A DNA stretch of 64,000 bases, taken from assembly GCF_036588685.1 (NCBI RefSeq), contig NC_086378.1:36991578-37055577 (forward strand), in the 5' to 3' direction. Under the pieces are notes generated by a model that had not been told where the DNA came from, made no database searches, and worked only from the letters and a program-made list of their open reading frames with translations. The stretch comes from Mytilus trossulus (lineage: Eukaryota > Mollusca > Bivalvia > Mytilida > Mytilidae). Positions within the stretch are counted from its first letter, which is position 1. The number at the start of each line of letters is the position of its first letter. A program made the position numbers and the translations under genes. This document shows positions 35,807 through 51,100 of this stretch, one piece after another.

Positions 35807-37544
35807 CACTATTAGGACATCTTTCAAATCCAAGAACTTAAAATCTGTATAAACCAATAATAAAAGATTGAATACAAGTAAAATTGAATGATGTAAGAGA
35901 AAAACACACATTTTCAAATGCCTTTAATTCATAAATGTGATAACATTACAAAAATGTAAAAATAATCTTACAAATTCTTTGTTTATTCATTTTCACATCT
36001 AAGCACAATCAAAAATATACATTGTTTACTTATCTGTCATGCACATTATCTTTAAATCAACAACAAAAATCTGGCTTCAGTGTTAAAATAGTTACTAAAC
36101 TCCAATGTCTACTAAGTTTTATATATTACAAGTTAGTTCTTAACATTGTTATTATCATGAAAATAGACTTTCAATATAAGCAAAAAAAAATACAAAAAGC
36201 TATGAGAAAAGTGTCAATCAGAATAACTGAATGTGGTGAAAATCAATCATCGTTTTGGAATTTCAAATGGATAAGAGAACAAGATATATGAAAATCTAAT
36301 ATCAAAATAAACATCTTTTTTTTTTTATCCATTTATTAAAACATCACTTATTTATCAGTTCTTTTAAAAATGATTTTTAAAATGATGTGCAGATATATTT
36401 TGAAATAATCATTTTATCAAAATGAAATACTGTTGCAAATAAACAATAAACTCAATGTTTCTCTTTTCTCCTTCTTTTGATCAGCTTCTATACTACCAAA
36501 ATTATTGTGTGCATTCAATAATGTAAATAAATCTCTTACATCATAAAATCGCTTGGTTGCCTAATAAGTAAAAAAGCATCTTCAATTTGACTGACTATAT
36601 CAACAAGTTGCACCAAAATATGCCCCAAAAATAATTCTAATCAAATGTAAATGAGCTACATTTCACCTTATCTTCAAATGAGATTCCAAGTGAAGTATAT
36701 ACACATACTCTACAGAAAAAAATCTCACAGAGACATTTTCTGATTTAAAATTTGCACCGCTCAAAATGATTACTATTCATATATGTGTCAAGCAAATAAA
36801 TATATAGTAGAAGGTTACAGTGAAGTTAGCAGGATGAATCATAGAAGATTATGTACTTTTGATGTTTGTTTATAATTACAGTGAAACCAGACTAACTGAA
36901 CTCCTTCAGGACTGAAGATTTTGTTTTAAATTTGAATTTAAGTTTACACAGGTTTAATTACAAAAGAATATTGAATGTGAGTCATGAAACAGGAGATGAG
37001 TGAAGAAAGATCTTAGGTTTATGCAGGATTGATGTATGTAAGTTTTACTGTGAAATTGAAAACGTTAAAAAGATGAAATGTAATACTGAAAATTGTTTAA
37101 AGGGTTTTTAGTTCTAAACTTGTCATCTACAAATAACTAAAGAAGAAATTTTTCAAATGATATTTATAATGAGCGACCTGTATGCAATATTTGTCTACAA
37201 AATCCAAAGTTTCAAAACCAACAATATTCAATATGTTTAAAATGAAGTGAAGTCAATGGGACAGCAACCTAACAAGAAAAAAGAATCATCATAATTTCAA
37301 ACCTTTTTGTTTTTAATAGTTAGTCTTTCGTAATTCATTTTTTTTTCAAAATTGAATATTTACAACTATGACCCCTTGACATCATTTAAATGCAATGTTA
37401 ACTATGTTTTCCATAAATAAAAATTCATAACATATCTTACGGGAAATACCCTGATGAGCACACACACATCCCTTTATACCTCATAGATATAGACAATCAT
37501 ATGTTAAATATTTTTAAAGTTATTTCCAATAATACAATCTTTAA
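35807..37544. other. SEH1 3' UTR and flank
   Basis: AT-rich. The SEH1 3' UTR must run leftward from 37544. TTTATT at 36332-36337 is one possible poly(A) signal. No other gene is seen. Confidence 0.4.
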
Positions 37545-37726
37545 TTAATGCCAAACAACTTGAGGTGCCTGGGAAACTCTTGAAACCTGGAAGTACCTGA
37601 CACCACTGTTAGATTGTCCCTGGCCGCCACTAGAGGACATTGAACTCTGATTGATGTCCATCTGTTGTACTTGACTTCCATCACCTTTCAACACAGCAAT
37701 ACATTTCCAACTTCCTAGATAATTTG
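37545..37726 (-). CDS. SEH1L: SEH1 exon 9 (C-terminal, stop)
   Basis: After TTTTTTCAG the exon encodes [18 protein letters not shown], then a low-complexity Gln/Ser tail ending VVWH and TAA. The tail does not resemble the vertebrate tail, as expected for this variable region. A candidate poly(A) signal on the - strand (TTTATT on +) lies at 36332-36337, but the 3' end is not established. Confidence 0.94.
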
Positions 37727-40700
37727 CTGAAAAAAACATTCTAACATAAGTTTGCTGTCTTTTATTTCAAATTAAATTGAAACACATTAAGATGTTCAAT
37801 AACAAATAATTTCTTGTTATAATGCCACACAAGTCATGTTTTTTCGGAAATTGTCTAAGTTTTAAATTTTTATGTGAAGTTTCCCTTTATAGTTTTAACA
37901 TTTGAATGATCATGTAAGTTAGGTCTGGATATTGTGTTGTGTTGAAAAAAAACCAACTTCAGTCCAAGTTTCAAACATTCCATTCAGGTTTGACAAAGTT
38001 TTAAAAAATTTAACCACAGACTGAGCCTAAAATGTGGACGCTTCCAAAAAATGGATGACAAATTGTAAGATCGCTGTATACAGTATTACTTTTGCGTAAA
38101 AAATATTGCAGGCTCAACAAAATCTGTCTGATTGAATGATTTTATTGTGTTAATATTTCATACATCTCTTTTTTCAATATATTCACATATGAAATATGTT
38201 AACCAGTAACAAAACTTGTAATACCTTTCCACAACCGTACACAGCCATCATCTCCTGAGGAACACAAAATGGTACCAGTAACATTCCAACTAAGTCTCCA
38301 TACCTTTATAATATAACAAAAAGGTAAAATTATTCCTAATAACATATTCTATGTCTGGCAAAGCGGTAGAATATTCTAATATTATTTTCACAAGTGCATT
38401 TATACAACAGTCTGAAATTTTATTGTTGTAATAACGTTCATTGTGTAGCATGTAAGAAGAACAGACTCAATTGCCAGCTTACCATGATAAAGAGAAATCA
38501 AAATCTATTAATAAGTTATAGTGTAGGAATATAGTTTCATGCAAAAAGTTAATATTTTGTTGATGAGATTTCAGTCATTTTTCAAAGTGTTACATTAAGG
38601 TATCATTTCTTAAAGTTCCACTTTAGGCTATAGGACAATGTTTGTATATCAATATTTAATAAAGTCTTGGTTTAGGATTCATTGCATTTCTTAATTGTAG
38701 TAATTTTTACTAAAAGTAGTTTTATTTCTTTCAAGTGAACAACTTTCATCTGGCAGGAAAAATTCAAATGATTTCGAAATTGATACAATTTATTGTGTGC
38801 TTTGTTAAATTTTTCAAGTAAATCATATTTTTTTTACTTTTTAAAATGTTGAAAACAAAAGGTTGTAATATGTAGTTACTCCAATCATAAGTTTTACAAA
38901 CAAAAGTGAACCAACGCCTGGTGAATCTGTAGTACAATAGAGTCCCTAAAGTGGATACCTTGGGTATGCAGGGTCATTATTATAAAAAAACATAAAATGT
39001 AGAGTCTTATAACAACACTTTAGGGACTGCTGCAGAAATTTGTTGCTGTTATAAGACTCTCTACTATCATAAGTTGTGTCTCAACTTGATTGGATATTAC
39101 ATCAAAGTTCTCTGTCATAAAACTTTACTGAGTACTTTGAGTGTTATTCATTGCTCGAAAAAACAAACCCAGTGTTTTAAATGGTTGATTTCTGAGGGTG
39201 CGTACGATTACAATTCTCACAAGTTTTTTGATAGATATTAAAGTAGCCTTTTTAGTAACCAAGAATGATTATTCCAGTTAAAACTAAAACAAATCTTAAC
39301 AATAAGGGTTCATACAGATATTGACATCTGTAAGTGCCATCTTTCTCATGTAACAAGTACTCAAACACTGGTCGCATTTCATTACCTGTGACTCATGTTC
39401 TGAAAAATCAGCTACCTGTTGCATTTTAAATTTACTTCCTTGAGTTGTCGATGCAGCATCTCTCCTAAAATGAAGAAAAAAATTCTTGTCATCTAAGTAT
39501 TGCGTATCTCACAAAATCTACCCATCTTAGCTTTTACATCTTCAAAACATCTGAAAAATCTCCCATCCAAAAGTGGTTTTTTTTCTTCATGGCTTCGTCA
39601 TGACTTGAAACGGTGTCAATGTTGATAAGCTTTAAAAAACTTTACCTTTTTCTTTGTTTTATGTACATGTAAAATTCATTTCTTGGTGCTGAATTATTTG
39701 TTTAAAAGAGGTCTATATATTCCATTGAATTATAGAATCCTATGCAAGATACTGCTAATTACAAGAATAGATTTGATGATCCAAAATCTGATTTTAATGA
39801 TATAAAGATAAAGATGTGTTTGAGTTTTGACTTCAGTGAAATAAATCAACCTTATTATTTATTTTTATTAAATATGTGCATCATTTGTTGTCCAGAAAAT
39901 CAAACAGAGTTCAAAATAAGAGTTTAAAATAACCATTTGACAATCTTTGTTCTGATTATTGCGATGTATTATGCCAAATTACCAATTTTTGTCCAGGAAA
40001 TCAAACTTAATTTGAAACATTTTGTCCATCTTTTAAATTTAATTTCATAACAATATGGTAGATTAATTCTGGTAATTACTGTAACATGTAGTTCACCTTA
40101 GGAATAATATACTAGTATCCTATCATGACACTCCTACTACTTACCCATAAGGTGTGAGACTTATTATTTTCAAATCTTTTGATGCTATAGCTAATAAATG
40201 ATGAGATCTTCCAAGGTTCGGAGCAAAAGCAACATCATGAACTGGATCTGTAACTACACTTAGACTTTCTACTTTGTTCCATTTTCTAAAATGATAACCA
40301 ATTTGAATTAATGAGGCAAGTTAATTTCAATAAGAAAATATGGTATTTTATTATCATTTGAAATGCATTAATAATAACTGTATACATTTTAAACAGAAAC
40401 AATTCAAATATAAAGAAAATCCTATGTTTAAAAGATATCCCATGCATATCACACTATTTAGAGGTTTTTTTGACAGCCTAAATTCTGAAATAAAATCTAG
40501 TATGAATTATTGCATTTCAGTCAAATTTTTGGAGAACACTTTACAGTAAGAAATGTTTATAAACATGTTATTCAATAAATAATCAGTTTAATCTTTATAA
40601 TGGACTATTATAAAAGTAAAGTCCAGAGACATTACCAACATTTTATGATAGACAAAAAAAGAGGATCTGTGTATTTCATTAATTTTAATTTAGTCTTAAT

Positions 40701-42090
40701 ATTTACAAATTTGAAAAATATACAGCTGTGCCCCCAAAATTGGCAACATTTCCATAGTACATTCCTACATGTGCTAAATGTTGATGCACACTTTAAGTTT
40801 TTAACAACGTTTTTTTATCACCAAAATTCAGTGTGAATTGTATAACTTTAGTGGTCTCTGTTGAAATAATGTTTGTCTAGACTCGAGACAAAAGCAGGAT
40901 ATATATGGTATTGGCACTTGGCAGTTATGCAAGAGGACTTACTTACCTCTATATGTTTTCTGATTTTGTAGTGTTGTTTGGTAGTTTTAAAGGAGTAGGT
41001 CCGGTAAGGGCCGATTTTGGTCTCAATTTTCAAGTTCATCTGGCAAAATATTTTAGACACTTTTTAAACACTTAAGTGTCTATTTCAATTGATTCAATTC
41101 GTTTTTGTGAAAGATTTTAACTGATTAAGTCATTAAAAACGCTCGGATTTAAGCTTAAATATGAAAAATCTATCAAATTTGCCAAAAATCGTCACTTTTT
41201 AGATGGTTTTTGTCAAAAATGAAAGTGATCCGTGTTCATCCTCAACCTTTATATAAAATTATGTATTATCATCAAATACAACTTACATTTCAATATTATG
41301 AATGAACACGAATGTGACCACTTTCATTTTAGACAGAAACCGTCTAAAATTGAACTAAAATGCTAAAATTGTGAAGATTTCAGTAATTTAACATGACTTT
41401 ATGATGCTAGTACCCGATATATGTGCATTGTATTGTCAAAAACAGCCCATATTTATGTAGCAGAATCATTCTACTTTCCAATAAATAGCTTAACGATTAC
41501 ATTATCACAATTTTGTAAAACTGCTATATTTTGGGGCCAAAAAGGGGTCTTACTGAATCTACTCCTTTGTTATCATACGACATATGGTCTAATTGACATT
41601 TACCCCTTGTCCCTTTTTTGTTCACGATCACAATCAAGATTAAGCATACCACATATATCATTGCTCATCTCCAACAACACGCATTTCCAGAAGATTGACC
41701 ACTGAAACTCCTGTATATAGGTTGTAAAACTTTACTATTAAACTTAAAATTAGGAGGTTCTTCAAATATTGTATAAATTTACAATTTACACTTTTTACCT
41801 ATTAGCACTATTAAATTCATAAATCTGACATTTTCCTCCTGCTGATGGACTTGGATCATCACTTCCTACTGCTATCATTGGAGCATGCATTCTGAAAAAA
41901 AAAAAAGAAACACAATTTATACTAATTAGTGTCTGCATACAAATGTGACTCACAAAATGTGTTTGATCCTGTCACATTTTTGCGCCTATCCCAACTCAGG
42001 AGCCTCTGGCCTTTGTTAGTCTTGTATTTTTAGTTCATTTATATGTTTTGGAGTTTAGTATAACATCCATTTTCACTTAACTAGTACACC

Positions 42091-42121
<31 letters not shown>

Positions 42122-45100
42122 GGGCAGTTGAAGTCCGACTTAGAGTGCAGGATTTTCTTGTTGTGTAGAAAACCACTTGGTGGACTTTAGCTGTTTTGTT
42201 TTTTACTCTTTGGTTGGGTTGTTATCTCTAAAGCACATTCCTCATTTACATTCTCAAGTTTATTGAAACAATGAAAAGTTGAAAAAATTCATATTGAAAT
42301 TAAGATTCATTTCTCTCTTTCATTAGTTTATATTATGTTGCCAGGTAATTACATCTACATTTTGCTATTTCTTATCTATTTTTTTATATTTAGCACTTTC
42401 ATGACTTTAACCATCATTGTTTGAGGTCCAAGATGCCAAAATATTATGCCTTCAGCATCACTTACAAGACCATGTTTTTTAATGGGAGTTTTTGGTGGAT
42501 TAATGGTACAGTGGAGATTCAATTTATGAAATCTGATAAGCAATGGTTTAAATACAAGGAGATGTGGTGTGGTTGCCAAAAAGACAAATTTAGCAAATAT
42601 AGATGAAAAGTTTTCAACTTTGAGAAACTCATCTAAAAACATTTTTAAATGTCATAATTATTTTTTGACTGGCATGGATTGATTTTTTTATAATTCCATA
42701 ATTTTCAAGGGAGAAAATTTGTTGTGACATGAACTGTTTAAAACGTACTCAACAGATTTCAGAAAAGGAGATATATTGTTTGTTATAATGTATAACAACA
42801 ACGAAGAAATTTCATTTGATATGAAATCAACAATTCTCATTGATAAAATGTTTTGGTTTTTAAGATTATTGATGTTTAATTGTCATAAAAAAAAAATCTT
42901 CTTTGTACGTTTAATAGCCCATTGAATATATCAAGCTAGCGTGATAAGAAGTAAATTTGCAAGAAAAAAACAACAAAACTCTTTTCTACAAAAAGGAACA
43001 GATTCTACCCACAACTTTGACATGGAGTTGTACCAATTTCAATCAAACTCTGTTCCTTAGCATACAGAATAATACCCTGAAAGGGCCTGTTACCTAGAAG
43101 GATTCCATGATATACAGCTACAGCTGATTTTACACATAATTTCATGTTGTAAAGACCACTGGCTCAAGTTCATTACATCTGGTGCTTCATATATTCTCAC
43201 AATGCCATCTGCTGAACATGTGGCCTGGATAGAAAAGAAAAGAAATATTGTGACAGTTATTTTTCTTAAATTAATTTAGCTTAGTGTTGGGGTTTTTCAG
43301 AATGCATGCTCCAATTTTTGGTTCTTGTTGCTGGTGTATTGCTATTAAGTTTTTTTTAAATTTTAAACAACTTTTGAAAAATAAAAATCTTTAGATACTA
43401 AGACCATTTTCTAATTGACACAAAAAAATAGCACACATGATTCAAACAAGTTGATAAAATTCTTTGAGTTTCCGCAAAATTCACCATTTTTTTTAAGCTT
43501 ATGCTTTCTCTTTCTGTTAACAGTAAAATTCTAAATATTGGACTTTTAAGTGTACTCAACCTGTCAGATCTTCAAATTGCAACTCAATATTTAACACATT
43601 TAGTACTTTTTTCAAAGAAAATAAATACTTTTTACTTTATTCTATTTTCTCTTTTAAAATACTTACTAATAATAATCCTAAATGTTTTGGAGCAAATTTG
43701 ACATCCATTATTGATGTACGGCTATCAACATGACTAGTTTTTCTAATCCAGTTGCTTTGTACTCCATCCCTGCCAGTGTCCCCTACACATTCTTCCCATA
43801 CAGAAACAGTCCTGTCAAAGGAGCATGTTGCAATAACTTGTCCAAATTCTGGATGAGCCCATGTCACCCTCCATACAGACCCACTGTGGGACTTCAAAAA
43901 AAAGAGAAAGCTACGCTATCTACATGTATATTTTCCAAAATTAGTATACATAAATGTTTGAAAAGTAAATATTAATGACAAAAACTGTTTCAATCATTTC
44001 AAATTTAGCATTTGGGTTTTTATGTTCCTTTAATTCTTTCAATAATGACATGTTAAGGTTTTTTGTTTCTACGTGTTGAAAACTGATTTAGAACCTTCAG
44101 TCTTATCTGTAAGCATTCCTTGCATTTGACTGAATTTTGAATGGTGGTTTCAGTGAAAATCAACTAAAATCTGAACACTACAACTTTTGGAATTGCAAAT
44201 ACCTGGTAGTAAAATATTGATTCATAATAGAGAAAAACAAATCACCCAAACTACAATAACCATACTGATACCTTTATAAACATGTGTTTTTAATTCAAAT
44301 ATAGTAAAAGTAGTCCAGTTGATTTGTGCAGATTTTTGACAAAATTGCTCAGATTGTGGTAAAAGCATGAAATTTGGCATAGTAATAGTATATGACATGG
44401 ACAACATTTTAAGCTATGGACCCACTCTAAAAGTCGAAAATGGTGGGAGAGGCGGCCATTTTAAAATGGCGGCCGTTTGATCTCTACAAATTTATAAAAA
44501 AAAAATCATAAAAATGATATTAGAGAAGATATTAATATGAAACCTAGTTAATAGTGTAACAGAGATGCGCAGTGTGTAATAATCTCCCTTTACTAAACAC
44601 GGAATGACGCAAAATGAACTATTTCACTGTCAGATAAAGGAATAACAAAGTGTTTATTTAGATAAATTATATGGTAATGATTTGGTAGACGTTTCATCCA
44701 ACTTACTGGATATTTAAAAGAAGATTTTGCCATTCTCATGGAGGAATGATACCTTCTTAAATGGACCTGTGAAAAGTAAAGACTTAAATTATTAAAAAAA
44801 CATTTTGTACTGGGTCTCAAATTGACCACTTCGATTTATCATTAATCCGCTTTACAATATTTACACCACGGATTTATCATTAATCCGACCAATGAAGTCT
44901 TCTTCACTTCACTAAATTTATGTTTTGGTTTTACTGTTCACATGTGAACGATGTGTATTCTAATAAAGTATCTGAATATCTGTATTTTGTCTCATTTGCC
45001 AGAGCTCAGTCCCAGCGGAACGAACCATTAATCGACAAGAGGGAACGGTGACCCATAGCCACCCGACCCTCCTGTTAAAATAGAATAACAGTGCTGATTC

Positions 45101-48100
45101 CAATTGTTTGGTTGAACAACATTTTTGAAAATATTACCCATATTGAAAGGTGGCCATCTTGAAAAATCTTGAAATTTTTAAGCCCAAATAGGTAGTCATT
45201 ATTCGATAAAATTTTAAAAAATGCACTATATGTACATTGACAAAAATATACAAATTTAATTGTTTGAGCTATATAAACAGGACAAAATGCGAGCCTATCC
45301 CCTCCCCCTCTCGAGTTTTTCTTCTTTTTTGTAGCGGGTACAAATAACTTTATATTTTCCGACAATGTACTTTTATTGTTTTTATCCAAAAGTTCACACC
45401 CAACACTTGAAACTTGAGTTGTTAAAATTTGAATCATGGTCTTTAATGCTTAAAAGTAATCGACATAGTTAAAACGCGGACCACGAAAAGGATATTAAAA
45501 TGATCTATTACGCTAAAAGCAATATTCATACTACCGCTTGTTCAACATAGGATAACCAGAGAAATTTATTTTACAAGTAATACTAAAGCAAAAAAAGATT
45601 TGTTTACCTGTCATTTATAAAAGTTGGCTGATTATAGGATAATTTGTTTTGTTGATATTGGTGAAGGTGGTACATTGTACCTATAAAGTACTTTGAAATG
45701 TCAATTGAAATTTTTGAATTTTGTCACGTTGTACAACAGGAAATATTTACATGTAATCAATAGAATTTTTAAATGTTCTGTAACACATGTGTGAATAATT
45801 ATGATAATTATTTACTTTCTTTGTCTGCAAAATTTGTTGAAAGTACAATGAGTAGTGTTTATATGAAACAACTTTCAAAAACCTTGATTGCAGACATAAT
45901 GAGTTTCATATTACACAATTAATGTTATAAGAACATCAACTGCTCAAATGATCTCAATTGACGCTAAAAATATCTCACAATAAATGAAATGTACATGTTT
46001 TGTCAAACCACAATCTGTCTATCATATTCTATCACAATGTCAAGAAAAGCGCTTCGGACGCAAGAAATTATAAAACGTGTTGTTTTCAATTTTTTTTCTC
46101 CGAATGTACACAGAGTAGAACAACTTAATACTGCCTTTACACATTTGCAGTTCCTCGGTAACCGTGTTCACTTTGACTAATCAGTTAAACGCTTGCTGCA
46201 GGAAGGTATTATAAAGTCATATGGTACATGCATCACAGATGACAAGGACTGTTATCTGAGGACTTCATATATTGATTGTTTGGAAGCCATCTTGAATGAT
46301 GGCCATTTAACAAACATGAATTTCCAATATATCATTATTTGCTATTTCTATTAATTCACTGTTTGCATTCATACTTTTTTTTAAATTTATATTCGATATT
46401 CACAAAGTGGTCAGATAAGGCGTGCACATGTTTATGAAATATTTAATAAAGATATCAATATCAGAATTACTGTTACTTACAAGTTTGCCTAAGTAATTTT
46501 TTAAAACATGTATATATGATATAATGTATGACCGAAAGTTGTTGTTGGAAAGGATCAAAACGAATAGACTAGAAGGAATGTGTGAAACAGCAAAAAAGGA
46601 CATGTGAGGGTTTGCAATGCCAACAGAACAGACACAGTCATTTGAGCTGTCAATTACTCCTTTGATGCAAGTAACGAAAATGTTGGGTCATGAATTGGTT
46701 TTCCTTTCGCTCATTTTGAAACAGATGAATGAAGTCTATGAAACTGCAGAAACATTCCAGAATCACAAGGCAATATGGCACAAATCCTGTCAAAAAAATT
46801 TTCAGACCTCAAAATATTTCATCAGTTAAAGTGAAAACATACATCTGATATTGAAGATAAGTTGCCAATTGAAAGAAAACAATGTGAAACCAGACACTAG
46901 CTGTAAAGTGGTACTGAATCAACACAAAAACAATGATAGCAATGTATTTTTTCTGTGGTGATGTATCTGAAGATCTCTATGATACATCAACATTTTCAAA
47001 TCGGCAAAAATAAGGCATGACTGTGCACCTGTACTACAAGACATATTCTCTTAGCCAAAGTAAGTGCTGAAGATTCAAATCCCTAGTATCCTGCTTGATG
47101 ATTGATAAAACTTGACAACATAGCAAATAGGCAGACACAGAAAGAAAGCCAGGAATCTTTTATCCTTGAAGTTGTGTTTCCAAAATAATAAAATACATTT
47201 ACGGCACACTGTCTGGAAGAGATATTGTACCAATCTCCAAGCTGGCAAATCACGCTAAATCCTACAGTGAACGCCTTGAACAATTTGCAGTTATCATGGA
47301 AGGACTAACTGATACAATGCATCTTACAAAATTGAAATGTAGCTGCCATGGGATATCTGCATGCCAATAAGCAAGGTAAATTAGTTTTCTGGATTTTCAA
47401 CAAGGTATTCATGAAGCTCTGAAACAGACCTCATAATAAAAGGGTAAAATGAAGGCATCACCATAGTCATAGCAGGCAAAATATGTATGCTAGATACTAA
47501 GAATAGCTTTACCGGGACACTCAATAACAGCTGTTAACACGAATCAGTTCAACAGACATAAGTTTCCTTAGTAAGAATGATACAGGATGGCCAAACACCG
47601 AGACACAGTCCTGTAATATCCTTGAGTGACAGACAATACTAATCATTTCTCGGCAATAATAGTTCAATTGTGATGCTCGTCATCGAAAGGATACAACTGC
47701 AACTTATAAGTTCTCCGATAGAAAGTAAGATGTCTCAAATATTATGGAACTGATTCAATTTGAATGTCACATTGAATGTCCCTGCTTTTTTATAGTAGCA
47801 AGCATAGCTCTTCAAACTGTTACTTTGACTAGGGAGAGGCCTTCACCATCACGACTTTAAGACAGTCAGGGGTACTACTTGTACAAATGTATTTTAATTA
47901 CTTGAAGAAGTAAAAATAAATATACATATATAAGTAAATTTGTAAGATACTTATACAAGTGAATTTTATTTACTTGTATAGGTAAAAATAAATATTGGCT
48001 GAGTTATGTCCCTTAGACATTCAGATTTTTTTACTTGTAGAAGTAAAAAAGTCATCCTATCTTCTTTTATAGAAATCTTTGGATTTCTTTGCTCTAATAG

Positions 48101-51100
48101 AATTTTAAATTATCTGCTCTTTGCAGATGTCTTTACTAATCATTTCAGTGCAATTTCATGGACAATGAAAATCCCATTTGTCTGTTATCTTCAGAACACT
48201 GCTCATTTACAAGCCCCCAAGGAGCAATTTTTGAAGGCCTTGCGCAAATACTTAAGATCTTTGCGCAATCAGTTTCTTTGTTGAACTAATGAGATGAAAC
48301 ATTGAACTTTAATTAAAAAATTTGAGCAAACCTGGGAAAAATCATTAAAGGCATGATTTTACATCTCAAAACTTGAGGATTTTTGTTGGATTGTAAGAAA
48401 AATTTACTTATACAAGTAAATTTTTGAGAAAATGAAGGGGAGATTATTTAAAAATTATTTATTTACTTATATATGTATATTTTTTTTTACTTCTTCAAGT
48501 AAATAAAATACACTTGTACAAGTAGTACCCCTGACTGTAAGACATGGCCTGTTTCAGAATTTACCCAACATATTCATTGAAAATCCAGAGAAAGACACAA
48601 CCTTTCATGTATGCTTGCATATTACCTATGGCAGCTAGTATTCAATTTTTCAAAAGTGTTGTGTTAATTATTCCTTCCATGACAACTCATATTTACTAAG
48701 AACGTTTACTGTACAATTTACCGATATCAGCACTTTCAAATCATGAAAAATTATCTGTTCCAGACTGTGAGCAGTCACTGTTTTCTTCATTTTGGCAAGC
48801 CCCATTCCAGGTTCTTGACTTTCTTTCTGTGTCTCGAATTCTGTCTAATGGCCTTGTCGTACAGTTTTAACAAACAGTAAGCATGATATCTGCTCCTGAA
48901 ATAGTAATCTCCAGCACTGAGTCTGGCTAAAAGAACAACAGTGGTTAGTAGTTCAAGTGACAGTCACATACTCTATTGTCGATTATAATTGTCAATGTTT
49001 CATGATGATAGTCAGATACCCCATCACAAAGAAAGAAGTCATTTTTAATAAATTCCATGTTTATTCTATACTTTAATGTTCTGTGCTGCGCACAACCCTT
49101 TCTATTACAAAGAAGATAGTACATTTTCAATAGAATGCATTGTGCTGCGCACAACACTATCCATACAAAATACATTTTATGAAAGGGTTATGAATTGCTC
49201 AAAACATAATAATACCAAATAATCATGGAATTTATCATAAATTTCAAGCACAAGAAATTATGCAAATTCCATCATTAAAAATAATTCCAAGTTCAAATAA
49301 CAGCCTGTTACATGTACATGTATTTGCAAATGTCATAAAAGACCAAAACATGTCATTTTTCTGGGGCAGTCATATATTTTAACAATCATCCAACCAAGTC
49401 ACTTGGAATTTTCTCCTTTAGTTTTCTGTACTTTATCCTTCCAATTCTAAAACCAAATAAAGAAAAAAATCAGCTAAGATAGGCCACAAATTCTTTATTT
49501 TTATTATATACCTTCCAACTTGCTGTACACTTCCATTCACCGTTATCTTGTAAATCCCATATCTACAATTTTAATAATATATTATTAAATAATATTCATT
49601 ATGAAACATCATTCTAATAAATTTAAAGTCTTGTATGGTTTGCTTACTATACTAGTGTTATCATCTTTAGTCAGGAAAATAAAAATGGTCATCAAACAAG
49701 AATCAACAATGATAAGTAACTATAAACCTTATCACCATTTGAAAATCTGTCCCACTTGACCCAAGAATCTGTCCCACTTGAACTTTTCCATTGTGGCGTC
49801 AGATATTTTCTTTTATGTCATGATGTCAAAATTTTAAAGGGGCACTGGCTAAGAGATATAAAAAAAACCTTATATATTATTTTTTTTGCTCAATCATAAA
49901 TGAAATGCAAAAAGTGAAATAATAATTCGATTTCAGCAGTCAGTATGGTTCAATTTTGTCAAAATCAGCTAAAAAAAACATAGATTATGAATTATTCACT
50001 TGCAAGACCAAGTGTACAATAATTTGACCGCATTGAATCCATATTCATGTGAACTTCAATTTACCCCCTTAGCCTGAGATGAATAACGTGAATTGTATGT
50101 GTAAAGTTATTTAAATGTCAACATTGAAAGCGAAACAAAGTCGATCCACAAAAATAATTCTTATAAAGGTAAAGACGATGATAAACATTTATTTTTCATC
50201 TATAATATGAAATTAAATAGACCTAGATTAATCCAACAGCACTCGATAATTAATTAGATGGCGCATAGACTAAAATACACACTAAAGGAAGCTACGATAA
50301 GATAAGATAAGATAAGATAAGATAAGATAAATTTTATTTTCCAAATTAGGTCCCCAGGGGGGCATATACACATAACATATATGATTGATACAACATACAG
50401 TATTTTACATAACATTGTAAAACAAACTATTGAAATAGTCATACAGGTATTATTTGTTAAATAAAAAAGTATTTGAGAGTTGCTACTCCAGAGATGTGAC
50501 AAACCCCACTTTTTTTTTTCTCACTTGATTTTATAATATTTTGCTGAAAATGTATAAATATAAAATATAAAATAAATGATTGTTTAGCTGCAACAGACAC
50601 CAAGGGACGATGCTCTAGGATTGTGATCTTAAAAGCTCTAACAATCCTCCTCGTATCTGATGCAGAAAAACAAACAAAAATGAAAAAAGTTTATGTATAT
50701 TCACCATGTTCACAGCAATTAACATATATATACTGCAGTAAACAGGTATTGAGAATAGTGTAGGTTTCCCTACTGCAACAGACACCAAGGGGCGGTACTC
50801 AAGGAGCTGTGGTATTTACACAGTCCTCCTCGTGTCTGAAGCAGACAAGAAGGCCACATAATTAACAATTTTTCGAAATAAATTTACATGCAGCAGTGAG
50901 AATAGACTTATCTTCTGTGTTCATAAGCCATATCAATTTATCTCTTGCGTTAAGAGTTAAAAAGTTGGGGCAACTTTTAGTTATCTCTTGAAATAGATGA
51001 TTCCGGTCGTCATTAAATTTAACACATTGGAAAAAAAAATGATATTCATCCTCCACATCTCCGGAGTTACAACGAGTACAAGTTCTGTCATTTAGGAGAG

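Noticed and set aside
45075..45437. 120-codon antisense frame in SEH1 intron 2
   Set aside because: No recognisable domain, and it is not compatible in phase with the SEH1 exons on either side.
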